Source: an uncultured Bacteroidales bacterium (GTDB taxonomy: Bacteria > Bacteroidota > Bacteroidia > Bacteroidales > WCHB1-69). From it: a stretch of 56,488 bases of DNA. Each line of letters opens with the position of its first letter. Position 1 is the stretch's first letter. The position numbers were made by a program, and so were the translations under genes. The notes beneath the pieces are model-generated. The model saw only the letters and a list, made by a program, of their open reading frames with translations, was not told the DNA's origin and made no database searches. Location of the stretch: NCBI GenBank assembly GCA_900316305.1, contig ONCM01000014.1, forward strand, positions 1-56,488, in the 5' to 3' direction. Positions 35,064-42,948 of this stretch are shown one piece after another.

Positions 35064-35468
35064 TTATTTGGGGCAGCAGAATTCGGTGAGGACGCTGCAC
35101 GTGGACTTCGGGTGGGCGAAGCCGATCATGAGGCCTTCGGCACCGGGACGGGCGCACTTGTCGATGAGGCGCACCTCTTTGGATGCCAGTTCGTTAAGCG
35201 CTTCGTTCGTGTCGGGCACGGCGAATGCGATGTGGTGGATGCCTTCGCCGCGGTTTTCGATGAACTTGGCGATGGTGCTCTCAGGAGACGTCGGCTCCAG
35301 AAGCTCGATCTTGGTCTGACCCACCTTGAAGAAGGCGGTTTTCACCTTCTGGTCGGCGACCTCTTCGATGTTGTAGCATTTCATCCCCAGGATGTTCTCG
35401 TAATAGGGGATTGCGGTTTCCAGACTTTTCACGGCAATGCCGAGATGTTCGATGTGGGTAATGTTCAT
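35064..35468 (-). CDS. mce: Methylmalonyl-CoA epimerase
   Basis: The protein has 134 residues, the normal length. It is a VOC-fold enzyme that interconverts (2R)- and (2S)-methylmalonyl-CoA in the propionate/succinate route. Expected metal ligands are visible: His in HIEHLGIAV at the start, His in GEGIHHIAFAV in the middle and Glu in SVLTEF at the end. The gene is on its own between repeat tracts. In Bacteroidales it serves propionate formation together with methylmalonyl-CoA mutase, which is not in this window. Confidence 0.93.
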   Translation of the reverse strand: MNITHIEHLGIAVKSLETAIPYYENILGMKCYNIEEVADQKVKTAFFKVGQTKIELLEPTSPESTIAKFIENRGEGIHHIAFAVPDTNEALNELASKEVRLIDKCARPGAEGLMIGFAHPKSTCSVLTEFCCPK

Positions 35469-35549
35469 ATTGGTTTAAAGTTTAAGGTTTAATGTTCAAA
35501 AGTTAGGAGGTTATTCCTCTTTAATTATGCATTATGAATTATGAATTCG

Positions 35550-36350
35550 TCAGTCGCGGTCGGGGGTGGCGTCTAGCCAGGTCGTCTTGTGTTTGATGAG
35601 TTTGATGAGGAGGGCGATAATGGTGTATCCAGCGGCGATGTAGAAGGAGGGACGAAGTGGTGCGTCGAAGATAGTGAAGTCGGGATACGTTGGACCCCAA
35701 ATTCGCCAAAAGAGATTGTAGTCAACGACTAAGTAAGCGAGTATGGTAGAGAGCCAAGTGGCGTATTCGCGGCGAATGAATGTTTTCCATGAGAATTCCA
35801 GCATACCACCTTCGTAAAGGGACCATTTCGGGAAGAATGCGGGTACACGGGAGGCCCATTCTTCAAATTCGTTGCCAAACTTTCCGCGCAGAAAGGCTTC
35901 TTCAGCCATCATAATGCGCTCGTAGTAAATCCAATAGATGAGGGATACGATAATGAAAGCATAGGCGTTCATCGAGAAGATGAGAATGCCGGCCCATATC
36001 AAGTAGTTGGCGAAGTAGAGCGGGTGGCGTACCACAGAGTAGATGCCTTTGGTGTTAAGAGTGTTGGCCACTTGAGAGGCGGTGTTACGACCGGAGGTGC
36101 CTTTCGGGGTCGTGCATACCGTGTAAGCACGCAGGGCTAGGCCGCATAATGAGAGTAGGATACCGCAAACAGTGCAAATGGTTTGAACGGCGTGTGCGCC
36201 TACGTTCAGATCCCATCTCAATTGGCTATACAAGGTCTCGTTAGTCAGCCATATCAGTGGGAGCGCTAACACGAAAATCAGCACAGGAATCTGTCCCCGG
36301 TACTTGAAAAGCTTCGCGCCCGTCGCCTCCATCGTTTGAATTAATGCCAT
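35550..36350 (-). CDS. Isoprenylcysteine-methyltransferase-like membrane protein
   Basis: The protein has 266 residues and about six hydrophobic segments. The motif NTKGIYSVVRHPLYFANYL is the SAM-binding signature shared by ICMT/PEMT-type membrane methyltransferases, followed by YYERIMMAEEAFLRGKFGNEFEEW, the usual E-E-x-x-L-x-x-x-F-G-x-x-Y-x-x-W pattern. The substrate is unknown; bacterial relatives methylate lipids, including lipid A phosphate in some species. The long C-terminal pair of membrane segments is beyond the core. Confidence 0.85.
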   Translation of the reverse strand: MALIQTMEATGAKLFKYRGQIPVLIFVLALPLIWLTNETLYSQLRWDLNVGAHAVQTICTVCGILLSLCGLALRAYTVCTTPKGTSGRNTASQVANTLNTKGIYSVVRHPLYFANYLIWAGILIFSMNAYAFIIVSLIYWIYYERIMMAEEAFLRGKFGNEFEEWASRVPAFFPKWSLYEGGMLEFSWKTFIRREYATWLSTILAYLVVDYNLFWRIWGPTYPDFTIFDAPLRPSFYIAAGYTIIALLIKLIKHKTTWLDATPDRD

Positions 36351-36374
36351 CTTTCAAATCTATTTTTCAGGGTG

Positions 36375-36382
36375 CAAAAATA
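36375..36382 (-). promoter_or_regulatory. -7 element for the membrane methyltransferase
   Basis: TATTTTTG followed by CACCC on the minus strand, 25 bases before the ATG at 36350, with TTG about 16 bases upstream. Confidence 0.5.
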
Positions 36383-36408
36383 CACAAAATCCGAATATCA
36401 AAAACGAC

Positions 36409-36439
36409 AAAAAAAGGATGGCCGAAACCACCCTTTTTT
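36409..36439 (-). terminator. Terminator of rplS
   Basis: The stem AAAAAAGG-TGG / CCA-CCTTTTTT (one mismatch) with loop CCGAAA lies 30 bases behind the rplS stop, with T-runs on both strands. Confidence 0.8.
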
Positions 36440-36468
36440 CATTAACCATTAAAATCTTTACATTATGA

Positions 36469-36822
36469 TTACCCTCTGCGCTCTTTAATACGGGCCTTCT
36501 TACCCGTCAAGTTACGGAGATAGTAAATTCTTGCTCTACGGACGACACCGCGTTTCACAACTTTCAGGTCGGCAATCATCGGGGTGGTGAAGGGGAAAAC
36601 TCTTTCCACGCCAATACCGCCGGAAATCTTTCTGACGGTGAAGGTCTTGTTCACACCGCTGCCTTTGATTTGCAGGACCACGCCTTGGAATTGCTGGATA
36701 CGCTCTTTGGAACCTTCCACGATTCTGTAGGAAACGTTCACTGTATCACCAGCTTTGAACTTCGGAAACTCTTGGGTCGTTATGAAGTTATCTTCTACGT
36801 ATTGGATCAACTCGTTTTTCAT
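36469..36822 (-). CDS. rplS: 50S ribosomal protein L19
   Basis: The protein has 117 residues from the ATG at 36822, which gives the usual L19 length. An in-frame ATG at 36870 would overlap the promoter -7 element and add 16 non-family residues. Typical motifs are [41 protein letters not shown] and a basic C-terminus ([19 protein letters not shown]). It is monocistronic here, with a strong promoter and terminator. Confidence 0.97.
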   Translation of the reverse strand: MKNELIQYVEDNFITTQEFPKFKAGDTVNVSYRIVEGSKERIQQFQGVVLQIKGSGVNKTFTVRKISGGIGVERVFPFTTPMIADLKVVKRGVVRRARIYYLRNLTGKKARIKERRG

Positions 36823-36867
36823 TGCCTTATCTTTTTCTTCGTTATTTTCTCCTAAATTTTGAGGTTG

Positions 36868-36897
36868 CAAAAATACACTTTTTTTTGATTACCGCAA
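36868..36897 (-). promoter_or_regulatory. Promoter of rplS
   Basis: TTG (36897-36895), 19 bases, then TATTTTTG (36875-36868). This is an ideal match and excludes the upstream ATG at 36870 as start. From 36898 to 37102 I see no gene. Confidence 0.8.
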
Positions 36898-37102
36898 CCA
36901 TACGCCAAATATTTTTTCAAAGAAACTCAATTTATTGAAAATCACGTTTTTATATATTGTTATGAACAGCCTCTTGGGTAAATGACAGGTCTTGGAGCAC
37001 GGGTCAACTCTTCTACAAATTCATTATTTTGAAAATTTGCCGCAAAAATCTGTCTTTCATTTATTTCTTCGATTGTTCTTTTATTCTGTCCTTGCTGAAT
37101 GA

Positions 37103-37135
37103 AAAAACGGCAGAAGAGAAAGCCCTTCTGCCGTT
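37103..37135 (-). terminator. Terminator behind the small lipoprotein gene
   Basis: The stem CGGCAGAAG / CTTCTGCCG with a short loop is followed on the minus strand by six T. It lies 39 bases past the stop at 37174. Confidence 0.85.
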
Positions 37136-37173
37136 GTTCATGTGCTGTGTTCTGAAAAAGGGACTTCCCGCGA

Positions 37174-37386
37174 TTATTTGCAGCGGTACATGTCCATTCC
37201 AGCTTCGTCGTTCAGCTCTTGCTGCTTGGCCTGACAATCGGATTTGCTCATGCTCTCATCTTGGAAGACGGGGGCCATGTGCGTGACATCGGTCTTGATG
37301 TAGCATTCGCAACCGGCCTTGTTGCAGGAAGTGGCGATGGCAGCCAACATGAAAACGGCTGAGACTAATACTAATACTTTTTTCAT
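37174..37386 (-). CDS. Small cysteine-containing lipoprotein
   Basis: The protein has 70 residues. The signal peptide MKKVLVLVSAVFMLAAIATSC ends in a lipobox (IATSC), so C21 should be lipidated. The mature part is about 50 residues, with four more cysteines (GCEC, DCQ, YRCK) that could form two disulfides. I do not recognise the family. It is a single gene with a strong terminator; the promoter is not clear. Confidence 0.75.
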   Translation of the reverse strand: MKKVLVLVSAVFMLAAIATSCNKAGCECYIKTDVTHMAPVFQDESMSKSDCQAKQQELNDEAGMDMYRCK

Positions 37387-37494
37387 AATGTTTTAGAAAG
37401 ACTTCTGTTTGTTATTGATTTAGAAATACTTGTGATCATCTTAGCGGAAGTCTGTAACACAAAGACATCGGCAAGCATTCTGTTTGAATTGGGT

Positions 37495-38196
37495 TCAGAA
37501 ATTGAGGGTTATGCCCGCTCCTCCGGGCGTGGGACCGACGCGCAGCTGCAATGTTGTAGATGGAGCGTTGAAGTTGTCAATAACGCTGTTGATGCGTACT
37601 TTGCTCTTGATGGTGAGCACGATAGCCGGTACCATGAATGCAGTGGTCGCCATGAGTCCGCCTCCGAAGATAAAGACTCCAGCCATCGCGCTGCGCCAAA
37701 TGTCAATGCCCAGATTGTCGCTTACGAGTAATTGGTTGTGGGCCTTCGCGGTTAGGACGAAGCTGGCGCAGAATTGGTATAATCCGACGCATGCGAAGGC
37801 GGCGGAACAACCTCCGGCCACGAAGAACGGAATGCTGACGTAGCCGTTCACCTTGCCTTTTCGGTACTCCGAGTAACTGTCGGATGGCAACAGACTTTTG
37901 AGGTCGTCATTGTTGAGCTTGAACAGTTCCCCGTCTGTGCCGGTGAAGTACATGTTGCCGTGGTTGTAGTAGAGCCTTCCGACACCGCGGTCTCGACGGA
38001 ACGCCTCCAAAAGCTCCTCCTTGCTCATCAGTTCGGGTTCGACCTGCCCCTCATAAAGGTAGAGCGTGTCGTAGGTGACCTCCTCTTCGATGATGATAAG
38101 GGTATCTTGGGAAGGCGTTGTTTCATCCACTTGGCCAAAAGCAGCGGTGCAGACGGTTATGAGTGCCAGAGCCAGGATTAATCGGAATGGATTCAT
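37495..38196 (-). CDS. Exported membrane protein of unknown function
   Basis: The protein has 233 residues from the ATG at 38196, which opens a signal peptide (MNPFRLILALALITVCTAAFG); an ATG three codons earlier is also possible. The mature part starts with an acidic segment (EEEVTYDTLYLYEGQ). It has two hydrophobic segments (~117-145 and ~165-195) and ends in a beta-strand pair (TLQLRVGPTPGGAGITLNF). No family was recognised. It follows the membrane-anchored sigma factor gene by 24 bases and is probably in its operon. Confidence 0.7.
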   Translation of the reverse strand: MNPFRLILALALITVCTAAFGQVDETTPSQDTLIIIEEEVTYDTLYLYEGQVEPELMSKEELLEAFRRDRGVGRLYYNHGNMYFTGTDGELFKLNNDDLKSLLPSDSYSEYRKGKVNGYVSIPFFVAGGCSAAFACVGLYQFCASFVLTAKAHNQLLVSDNLGIDIWRSAMAGVFIFGGGLMATTAFMVPAIVLTIKSKVRINSVIDNFNAPSTTLQLRVGPTPGGAGITLNF

Positions 38197-38220
38197 TGTG
38201 TGCATTGTTCGGTTTGATTT

Positions 38221-39303
38221 TTATTGATTGTCTTTGACGATGACAGTGCTTTTGCGTTTTCGGTGTACTTTTTTGATGACAACAGGTGTTTCAGGTTCCG
38301 CAGCGGTGGCGACGGTGTCGGGTTGCGGCGCAGTCGTCTCCACTGCGGCGGGCTTAGGGCGGTTCGTCTTTGTTGTAGCATTAGTCGTAGCGTTGGCGGG
38401 GGTGAGATCCTCAACCTGCTCTGTTTCAGTATAAGATATGGTCTGGGGTTCCTCATTGGCAGCGGAGAGGGTATCCACGACGGTCGGGGTCGCGGGAGGA
38501 GTGGAGGGGGGTGTCTGTTGTTGGGTATGTCGCGGAAGCGTGGTCCATAGTAGTCCTCCGATGGCGGCTGTGGTGACGCCGGTGGCGACGATGGGAAGAG
38601 CGTGCGCCCGCAGTCGCACCCGTAGTGACGGTTGTGAAGGAATCTTCGTTGCGGCTATGTTAAGCGGACGCTCGGGTACGATAGCGAAGCCGCTCATCTG
38701 ACGGCGACAGAAGTCGTCGAAAGCCTTGTCTGTGTTGTTGATAAGTGGAAACATGAACATAAGCAGATGTCTTTTTTGTTTTGATTTTTCAAATAGGATC
38801 TCCTGCAAGTGTCTGCGAGCCCGAAGCAGATGCGATTTGGAGGTGCTGACTGGGATCCCCAAGAGTTCCGAGATCTGCGGGTGGGTGTAGCGTTCAAAGA
38901 CGTAGAGGTTCAGGACAGTGCGGTGGTGCTCAGGCAGTTGTGCGATAGCCTCCATGATCTCCTGCTGAGTGAAGTCCGCTTTCCGGATGGCCTCCAGCAT
39001 GTCGTCGCCAGATACCTCTTCGCTTTCCCCGATCAAGTCGGCCACATCTTCCGCCAGCTCTACGATTTTGTGTTGCTCGTTGAGGTAGGCGAGGGCCTTG
39101 TTGACGGTGATGCGCATCAGCCAGCCTTCAAACGAACCGGTGCCCTTGAAGGTGTCTGCCTTCTCGATGGCGGTGAGGAACGCATCGTGCGCAATGTCCT
39201 CAGCCGTCTCGCGCACCGGTACGTAACGGTAGCACGTACCGATCATCTTTGCGATGTTCTGGTTGTACTTCTTGGTCCAAAACGACTTCATTCGATCCAT
39301 CAT
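38221..39303 (-). CDS. ECF-type sigma factor with membrane anchor and Thr/Pro-rich tail
   Basis: The protein has 360 residues. Region 2 (residues ~15-80) has ETAEDIAHDAFLTAI and GSFEGWLMRITVNKALAYL. Region 4 (~112-172) has LPEHHRTVLNLYVFERYTH and the HTH-like QISELLGIPVSTSKSHLLRAR. After a basic linker a hydrophobic segment lies at ~236-256 (LPIVATGVTTAAIGGLLW), followed by about 100 residues rich in Thr, Pro and Ala with a basic end (KKVHRKRKSTVIV). The tail looks like an anti-sigma-like anchor fused to its sigma, which would hold it at the membrane; this is inference. The start is uncertain by one codon (MM). Confidence 0.85.
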   Translation of the reverse strand: MMDRMKSFWTKKYNQNIAKMIGTCYRYVPVRETAEDIAHDAFLTAIEKADTFKGTGSFEGWLMRITVNKALAYLNEQHKIVELAEDVADLIGESEEVSGDDMLEAIRKADFTQQEIMEAIAQLPEHHRTVLNLYVFERYTHPQISELLGIPVSTSKSHLLRARRHLQEILFEKSKQKRHLLMFMFPLINNTDKAFDDFCRRQMSGFAIVPERPLNIAATKIPSQPSLRVRLRAHALPIVATGVTTAAIGGLLWTTLPRHTQQQTPPSTPPATPTVVDTLSAANEEPQTISYTETEQVEDLTPANATTNATTKTNRPKPAAVETTAPQPDTVATAAEPETPVVIKKVHRKRKSTVIVKDNQ

Positions 39304-39330
39304 CCTAACAGTTCAAGTGTTTTTCCGCGG

Positions 39331-39338
39331 CAAAACTA
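39331..39338 (-). promoter_or_regulatory. -7 element for the anchored sigma factor
   Basis: TAGTTTTG followed by CCGCGG on the minus strand, 27 bases before the ATG at 39303. Between 39339 and 39526 I see no gene. Confidence 0.5.
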
Positions 39339-39526
39339 CATTAAATGCCAGAATATATTTTCTTATACTATCTCTTTTTTCCTCTGTTAATTGTTATTAA
39401 ATTCTTGACAATTGACCTTTGACCTGTTTCCTGTTGCCTGATGACCACAGGTCGCTAATCAGAGATCGTTGATCACTAATATGATAAGAAAAACCCAAAG
39501 GGTTGCACTTTGTGGAAAAATTTTTT

Positions 39527-40870
39527 TTAGCGGGGGTGATATGAAAAGCTGTAAGTGTGTGATTGTCTGTCGTCTAGACTGACTTTGCCGTAGCGCATAA
39601 AATAGGCATGCCACGTCCATTGTGTGTAATCTTCCTGTGAAATGCTGATGATTTCGTGTTCGGGAATTTCGACTAAGGCCTTTTTCATCTCCATCAAGAA
39701 AGCCTCGTCGCGACCGTATTTGCCAATTTGGGAAAAATTTATGAACAGTCCGACAATCAAAACCATCGAGGCGAAAAATGTCATCCAGTTGCGTCCGACC
39801 GCTTTGATTTTCAGCACGCAAGTATTCGTTATGGTGCAAGTGAGATGTCCGAATGCCAAGGCCAAAAACGGCAAGGCGGCCAACATGTAGAAGTCTCGTT
39901 GCTTGACGCTGACCATCATCGGCAGCACGCCCGTCAGCCCAAGGACCAAAAAAGTGACGAACCATGTCTTGTTCGATGGGTTTCCGAAGATGCCGATGTG
40001 GTTTTGTTTGAGTATTTTTCTCAATATGAATAGGATAGCAATAATTGCGAAGGGAATGGCGCTTTGGATTAAGAGTTGGAAGACGATGAAAAACCGTGTG
40101 CTGGTCGTCACCTCATGCAGCCCGTTGCCAAGTACTTGGATGCTGAAGTAGTCTTTCAGATAGGGTAAAGAGGATGGAAAAACCCAGAACATCAGTGCGG
40201 TCAGCCCGACCATCGAGACCAGCAACCATGCGCTGTCGATGATTCCCTGAAGTACTTTGCGCTCTTGTTCAACCGTACAATAGATGATGGGGAATACAAG
40301 CGGGAACAGGCCGGTAAACCCCTTGGTGAGGAAGGCCAGAAGCAGCGAGGCTCCGGCCAAGGGCAGCCATAACCGGTTGTTCTGCTGATACCTTATTATT
40401 ATAATATAGACGGATAGCAGAACGAATACGGACATGGTGTTCTCGAGAAGGTTGTTCGTCGTGCACCACGATACCAGAGGAATGGAAATCCAGAAGAGCA
40501 GCGGCAGCCATGCGGTACGGCCGTCGTTGGAAGTCCGTCTCCAGATCAGGGCGATCAACAAACCTGAGAGCAGGATGGTCTGTAGGGAGTAGAGTTTTTC
40601 GACCCACCAATGGTCGCCGAGCATCCTGAAGGCCAGGGCTTCCAGTCCTAGAGCCAAAGGCGGGTGTTGTCGGAATTCGGGATAGAGTGTCTGGGTGTAG
40701 AAAGGGTTCCAGAACGTGCCGGTGCCTTCCGCCATGTTGCGTGAGATGCCGGCATACGTCACACCGTCCAGGAACATGCCTTCGGTCAGCAGGTGTTTGC
40801 TCGTCAGAATAAGGAATATTCCGATGAGAAGCAGCCAGAAAGGCGTGTTTTTGGGACGGGGTTGAGACAT
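39527..40870 (-). CDS. GT39/ArnT-like membrane glycosyltransferase
   Basis: The protein has 447 residues and about ten transmembrane segments. After the first segment come DGVTYAGISRNM and QHPPLALGLEALAF, matching the acidic loop-1 signature and the HPP motif of GT-C enzymes of the PMT/ArnT group. These take a sugar from polyprenyl phosphate on the periplasmic side. The acceptor (lipid A, protein or glycan) cannot be told. A polyprenyl-sugar synthase-like GT2 lies at 32920-33873 and might supply its donor, though they are not in one operon. Confidence 0.82.
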   Translation of the reverse strand: MSQPRPKNTPFWLLLIGIFLILTSKHLLTEGMFLDGVTYAGISRNMAEGTGTFWNPFYTQTLYPEFRQHPPLALGLEALAFRMLGDHWWVEKLYSLQTILLSGLLIALIWRRTSNDGRTAWLPLLFWISIPLVSWCTTNNLLENTMSVFVLLSVYIIIIRYQQNNRLWLPLAGASLLLAFLTKGFTGLFPLVFPIIYCTVEQERKVLQGIIDSAWLLVSMVGLTALMFWVFPSSLPYLKDYFSIQVLGNGLHEVTTSTRFFIVFQLLIQSAIPFAIIAILFILRKILKQNHIGIFGNPSNKTWFVTFLVLGLTGVLPMMVSVKQRDFYMLAALPFLALAFGHLTCTITNTCVLKIKAVGRNWMTFFASMVLIVGLFINFSQIGKYGRDEAFLMEMKKALVEIPEHEIISISQEDYTQWTWHAYFMRYGKVSLDDRQSHTYSFSYHPR

Positions 40871-40930
40871 AAATTGAATAAAAAGGTGCGATACACTAAA
40901 AAAATGAGGCGCGATACATTAAAAAAAAAC

Positions 40931-40955
40931 GAGACGCGATACATCGCGTCTCTAC
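40931..40955. terminator. GTAGAGACG palindrome, copy 6, as terminator of tRNA-His
   Basis: Arms GAGACGCGAT and ATCGCGTCTC stand six bases after the tRNA end. On the minus strand the stem is followed by nine T, a classical intrinsic terminator. To its left the fragments GCGATACACT and GCGATACATT with A-runs look like decayed extra copies. Confidence 0.8.
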
Positions 40956-40961
40956 ATTTCG

Positions 40962-41036
40962 GGCGGCAGGTCGGATTCGAACCGACGACCCACGGAACCA
41001 CAATCCGGTACTCTAACCAACTGAGCTACAACCGCC
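40962..41036 (-). tRNA. tRNA-His (GTG)
   Basis: The cloverleaf is complete with the extra G at -1 typical of tRNA-His opposite C73. It has D-loop AGCTCAGTTGGTTAGA, anticodon loop ATTGTGGTT with anticodon GTG, and T-loop GTTCGAATC. CCA is not encoded. One acceptor pair (6-67) is T-T, an unusual mismatch. Confidence 0.93.
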
Positions 41037-41063
41037 ATGTTTGGTGTCTCAAAAAAGACGCGG

Positions 41064-41093
41064 CAAAAATACACTTTTTTTGGATATGCGCAA
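41064..41093 (-). promoter_or_regulatory. Promoter of tRNA-His
   Basis: TTG (41093-41091), 19 bases, then TATTTTTG (41071-41064) on the minus strand, about 28 bases ahead of the tRNA. Confidence 0.8.
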
Positions 41094-41149
41094 CAGGTTT
41101 TGAAACTTTTTTTCAAGGAGCAGAATTAATTATCTATCAATGAAATGGT

Positions 41150-41179
41150 TTGCGGTTTTCAAAAAAAATAGTATCTTTG
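41150..41179 (+). promoter_or_regulatory. Distal promoter upstream of DUF6266
   Basis: TTG at 41150-41152, 19 bases, then TATCTTTG at 41172-41179, followed by CGGCG. It is divergent from the tRNA promoter and would make a leader of about 270 nt before DUF6266. Confidence 0.7.
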
Positions 41180-41275
41180 CGGCGAAATGTGGCAAAAAAG
41201 GGGATAATATATATAGATAGTAGGAAACTTTCCGTTTTCAAGCATTTGACGCAAACCATTCCCCACCAAACAACC

Positions 41276-41361
41276 CCATACCAACTCTAATTCAAGACCA
41301 TACCAAGTCTATACCAACTCTATTGTACCAAGGTGGTACCCCTGAGGTAGCGCTGAGGTAA
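41276..41361 (+). repeat. ATACCAACTCTA repeats and palindrome in the DUF6266 leader
   Basis: CATACCAACTCTA, CATACCAAGTCTA and TATACCAACTCTA follow one another at about 12-25 base steps. Then come the inverted repeat GTACC-aaggt-GGTAC (41325-41339) and the doubled CTGAGGTA (41342-41349 and 41352-41359). No coding frame with a start is seen. Confidence 0.6.
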
Positions 41362-41392
41362 CAAGGGGGTAGGATGGTGTTTGGAATTTGTG

Positions 41393-41400
41393 TACCTTTG
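41393..41400 (+). promoter_or_regulatory. Proximal -7 element for DUF6266
   Basis: TACCTTTG followed by CGGCGG, 53 bases before the ATG at 41454. The -33 element is not ideal. Confidence 0.55.
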
Positions 41401-41453
41401 CGGCGGAAAATGCATGGAGCGAGTGAAAGAATAAAACAACAAACAACAAAAAC

Positions 41454-42056
41454 ATGGCAAGAATAGAAGGAACGATAACGAGCGGCAAGCTCGGAGATGT
41501 GATTTACAGTTCATGGAACGGGCGGCCTTACAAGCGGAGGCGTCCCGAGAAGGTGGCCAACCCGCGCACGGAGGCGCAGCAGGCCCACCGCAACGCCTTT
41601 GCGGAGGTGTCGAAGCTTGCGTCCGACCTGAAGGCGGCCCACCTCATAGGGCTCAATAGGCAGGCCAACCGCTGGAAGCTCAACACCCATTGCGCATTCA
41701 AGAAGCTCAACAAAGACTGTTATGGACCCGACGGCATCCGCTACGCCCGCGTGGTGGTGAGCAACGGCCCGGTCGCACCAGCGTACCTCACCTCCGCGCA
41801 GGTGGACGGCCGCAACATGCTGCGTGTGACCTTCAGCAACCAATCTGGGTCTCCCGACGACAGTTTCTTCGTTTTCGTCTATTGCCCCGCCCTGCGTGAA
41901 GGCGGTCTCCTCCCACCGGTGCCCCGTTCCGCCGGGGAGAACTCCATCGAGCTCCCCGCCGAGTGGCCGTCCCACCCGCTCCACCTCTACGCCTTCCTCC
42001 GCGACAGCAAAGGCCGCACCTCCAACACCACGTATTTAGGGATTGACGGGTGGTAG
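41454..42056 (+). CDS. DUF6266 family protein
   Basis: The protein has 200 residues. The N-terminus shows the family pattern: GTITSGKLGDVIYSSWNGRPY, then RRRPEKVANPRTEAQQAHR. The second half is beta-rich (MLRVTFSNQSGSPDDSFFVFVY; HLYAFLRDSKGRTSNTTYLG) and Ig-like in appearance. There is no signal peptide. The function is unknown; the basic N-terminus suggests nucleic-acid or particle binding, as inference. Base composition is clearly GC-richer than the flanking leader and the downstream intergenic region. It has two possible promoters. Confidence 0.82.
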   Translation: MARIEGTITSGKLGDVIYSSWNGRPYKRRRPEKVANPRTEAQQAHRNAFAEVSKLASDLKAAHLIGLNRQANRWKLNTHCAFKKLNKDCYGPDGIRYARVVVSNGPVAPAYLTSAQVDGRNMLRVTFSNQSGSPDDSFFVFVYCPALREGGLLPPVPRSAGENSIELPAEWPSHPLHLYAFLRDSKGRTSNTTYLGIDGW

Positions 42057-42059
42057 GAG

Positions 42060-42079
42060 CATCCGCTTCCAAGCGGATG
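42060..42079 (+). terminator. Hairpin behind DUF6266
   Basis: CATCCGCTT-cc-AAGCGGATG lies three bases after the stop codon, followed by GGCGTTTT. It is probably a weak terminator. Confidence 0.5.
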
Positions 42080-42100
42080 GGCGTTTTGCATAAAAAAATC

Positions 42101-42131
42101 TTGCGTGCCGTATTATTTTTTTGTATCTTTG
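42101..42131 (+). promoter_or_regulatory. Promoter of the structured intergenic transcript
   Basis: TTG at 42101-42103, 20 bases, then TATCTTTG at 42124-42131. No coding start follows for more than 300 bases, and a hairpin begins three bases after the -7 element. Confidence 0.7.
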
Positions 42132-42133
42132 CC

Positions 42134-42375
42134 CCGTTGTTCTGCCAAAAGGCAGGGCAGCGGTTTTTTATTGAAAAGAAAGCGAGTTTTCGCTTATCCG
42201 TCTCGGTGAATCTGGACAATTCGCGAATGTTAGTGCGGATATCGGAAATCAAGCTTGCCTATGAGTGTTTTTGCCAAATACGAATAGGTGGGGCTTGTTC
42301 TTCAGTATCTTACTAACAGGGAGTCCAGACCCTACCGAGTGGAGGCTGTTGAATGAAAGCCCCACTTTCTTTTTT
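42134..42375 (+). ncRNA. Candidate structured RNA or leader
   Basis: Directly after the promoter comes a 13-bp stem with wobbles (CCGTTGTTCTGCC / GGCAGGGCAGCGG, loop AAAA) and then TTTTTT, like an intrinsic terminator. Next is AAGCGA-gtt-TTCGCTT (about 42178-42194). Last is a long arm pair GTGGGGCTT (42288-42296) with AAAGCCCCAC (42356-42365), followed by TTTCTTTTTT. Inside it AACAG / CTGTT and AGGG / CCCT can pair. The whole looks like a small RNA of up to 240 nt with two termination points, or a leader for the HTH genes. I do not recognise the RNA family. Confidence 0.45.
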
Positions 42376-42447
42376 GAGGGTGATGTGTGAAGGAACTTGT
42401 TTGATGTGCGCACGCCCAAATCCCGGTGTTAAAATGGCAATACGATG

Positions 42448-42684
42448 ATGAACAAGAACGATCTCATACCCGCAGCAGAACTGCATCTTGGCAGGCTGAT
42501 CAAGGCCGAGCTGGAACAGCAAGGCCGCACGGCGGTCTGGTTGGCCAACCAAGTGAACTGCACGCCAGAGAATATCTATAAAGTTTTCACTGCCCAATGG
42601 ATCACTCTGCCGTTGCTATTTAAAATCAGCAAGGCCTTGGAACGCGATTTCTTCAGGGAACTATCGGAACGATTGGCTATTTGA
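42448..42684 (+). CDS. Small HTH-like protein, copy 1
   Basis: The protein has 78 residues. The ATG at 42448 is chosen because the next copy starts the same way (MNKNDLIPAAELHLG against MKKNEPIPATELHLG); an ATG one codon earlier is possible. The sequence LGRLIKAELEQQGRTAVWLANQ-VNCTPENIYKVF resembles an XRE-type helix-turn-helix: recognition region after WLANQ, then TPENIYK. It is probably a DNA-binding regulator. It lies downstream of the structured RNA and upstream of the type VI genes. Confidence 0.75.
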   Translation: MNKNDLIPAAELHLGRLIKAELEQQGRTAVWLANQVNCTPENIYKVFTAQWITLPLLFKISKALERDFFRELSERLAI

Positions 42685-42948
42685 GGTTCGATTTGGCGAA
42701 ATTCCGCCTTTGTCGTGAAAATAATGTACAATTGCCGTCACGGTTGACCTCTTCGTTTGGCATCTTCCAAATTATCAGTAAATATTACGTATTGTCGCCA
42801 TTCAGGAATGTTTATTCTGTGAAATAACTAACTAAATTTACCAAATACTAAATAAAAACATTCAGTATTTTTGATAAAACATTTTAGTTCTCGGGTGTTT
42901 GACATAAAGTGGATTGTTGTTTTTTTGCAAAATAATACTGGAGTTGAT

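Noticed and set aside
42871-42948. N-terminal extension of the second HTH gene from the ATG at 42871
   Set aside because: The extension is AT-rich, has no counterpart in the first copy, and the ATG at 42949 has its own GGAG site.
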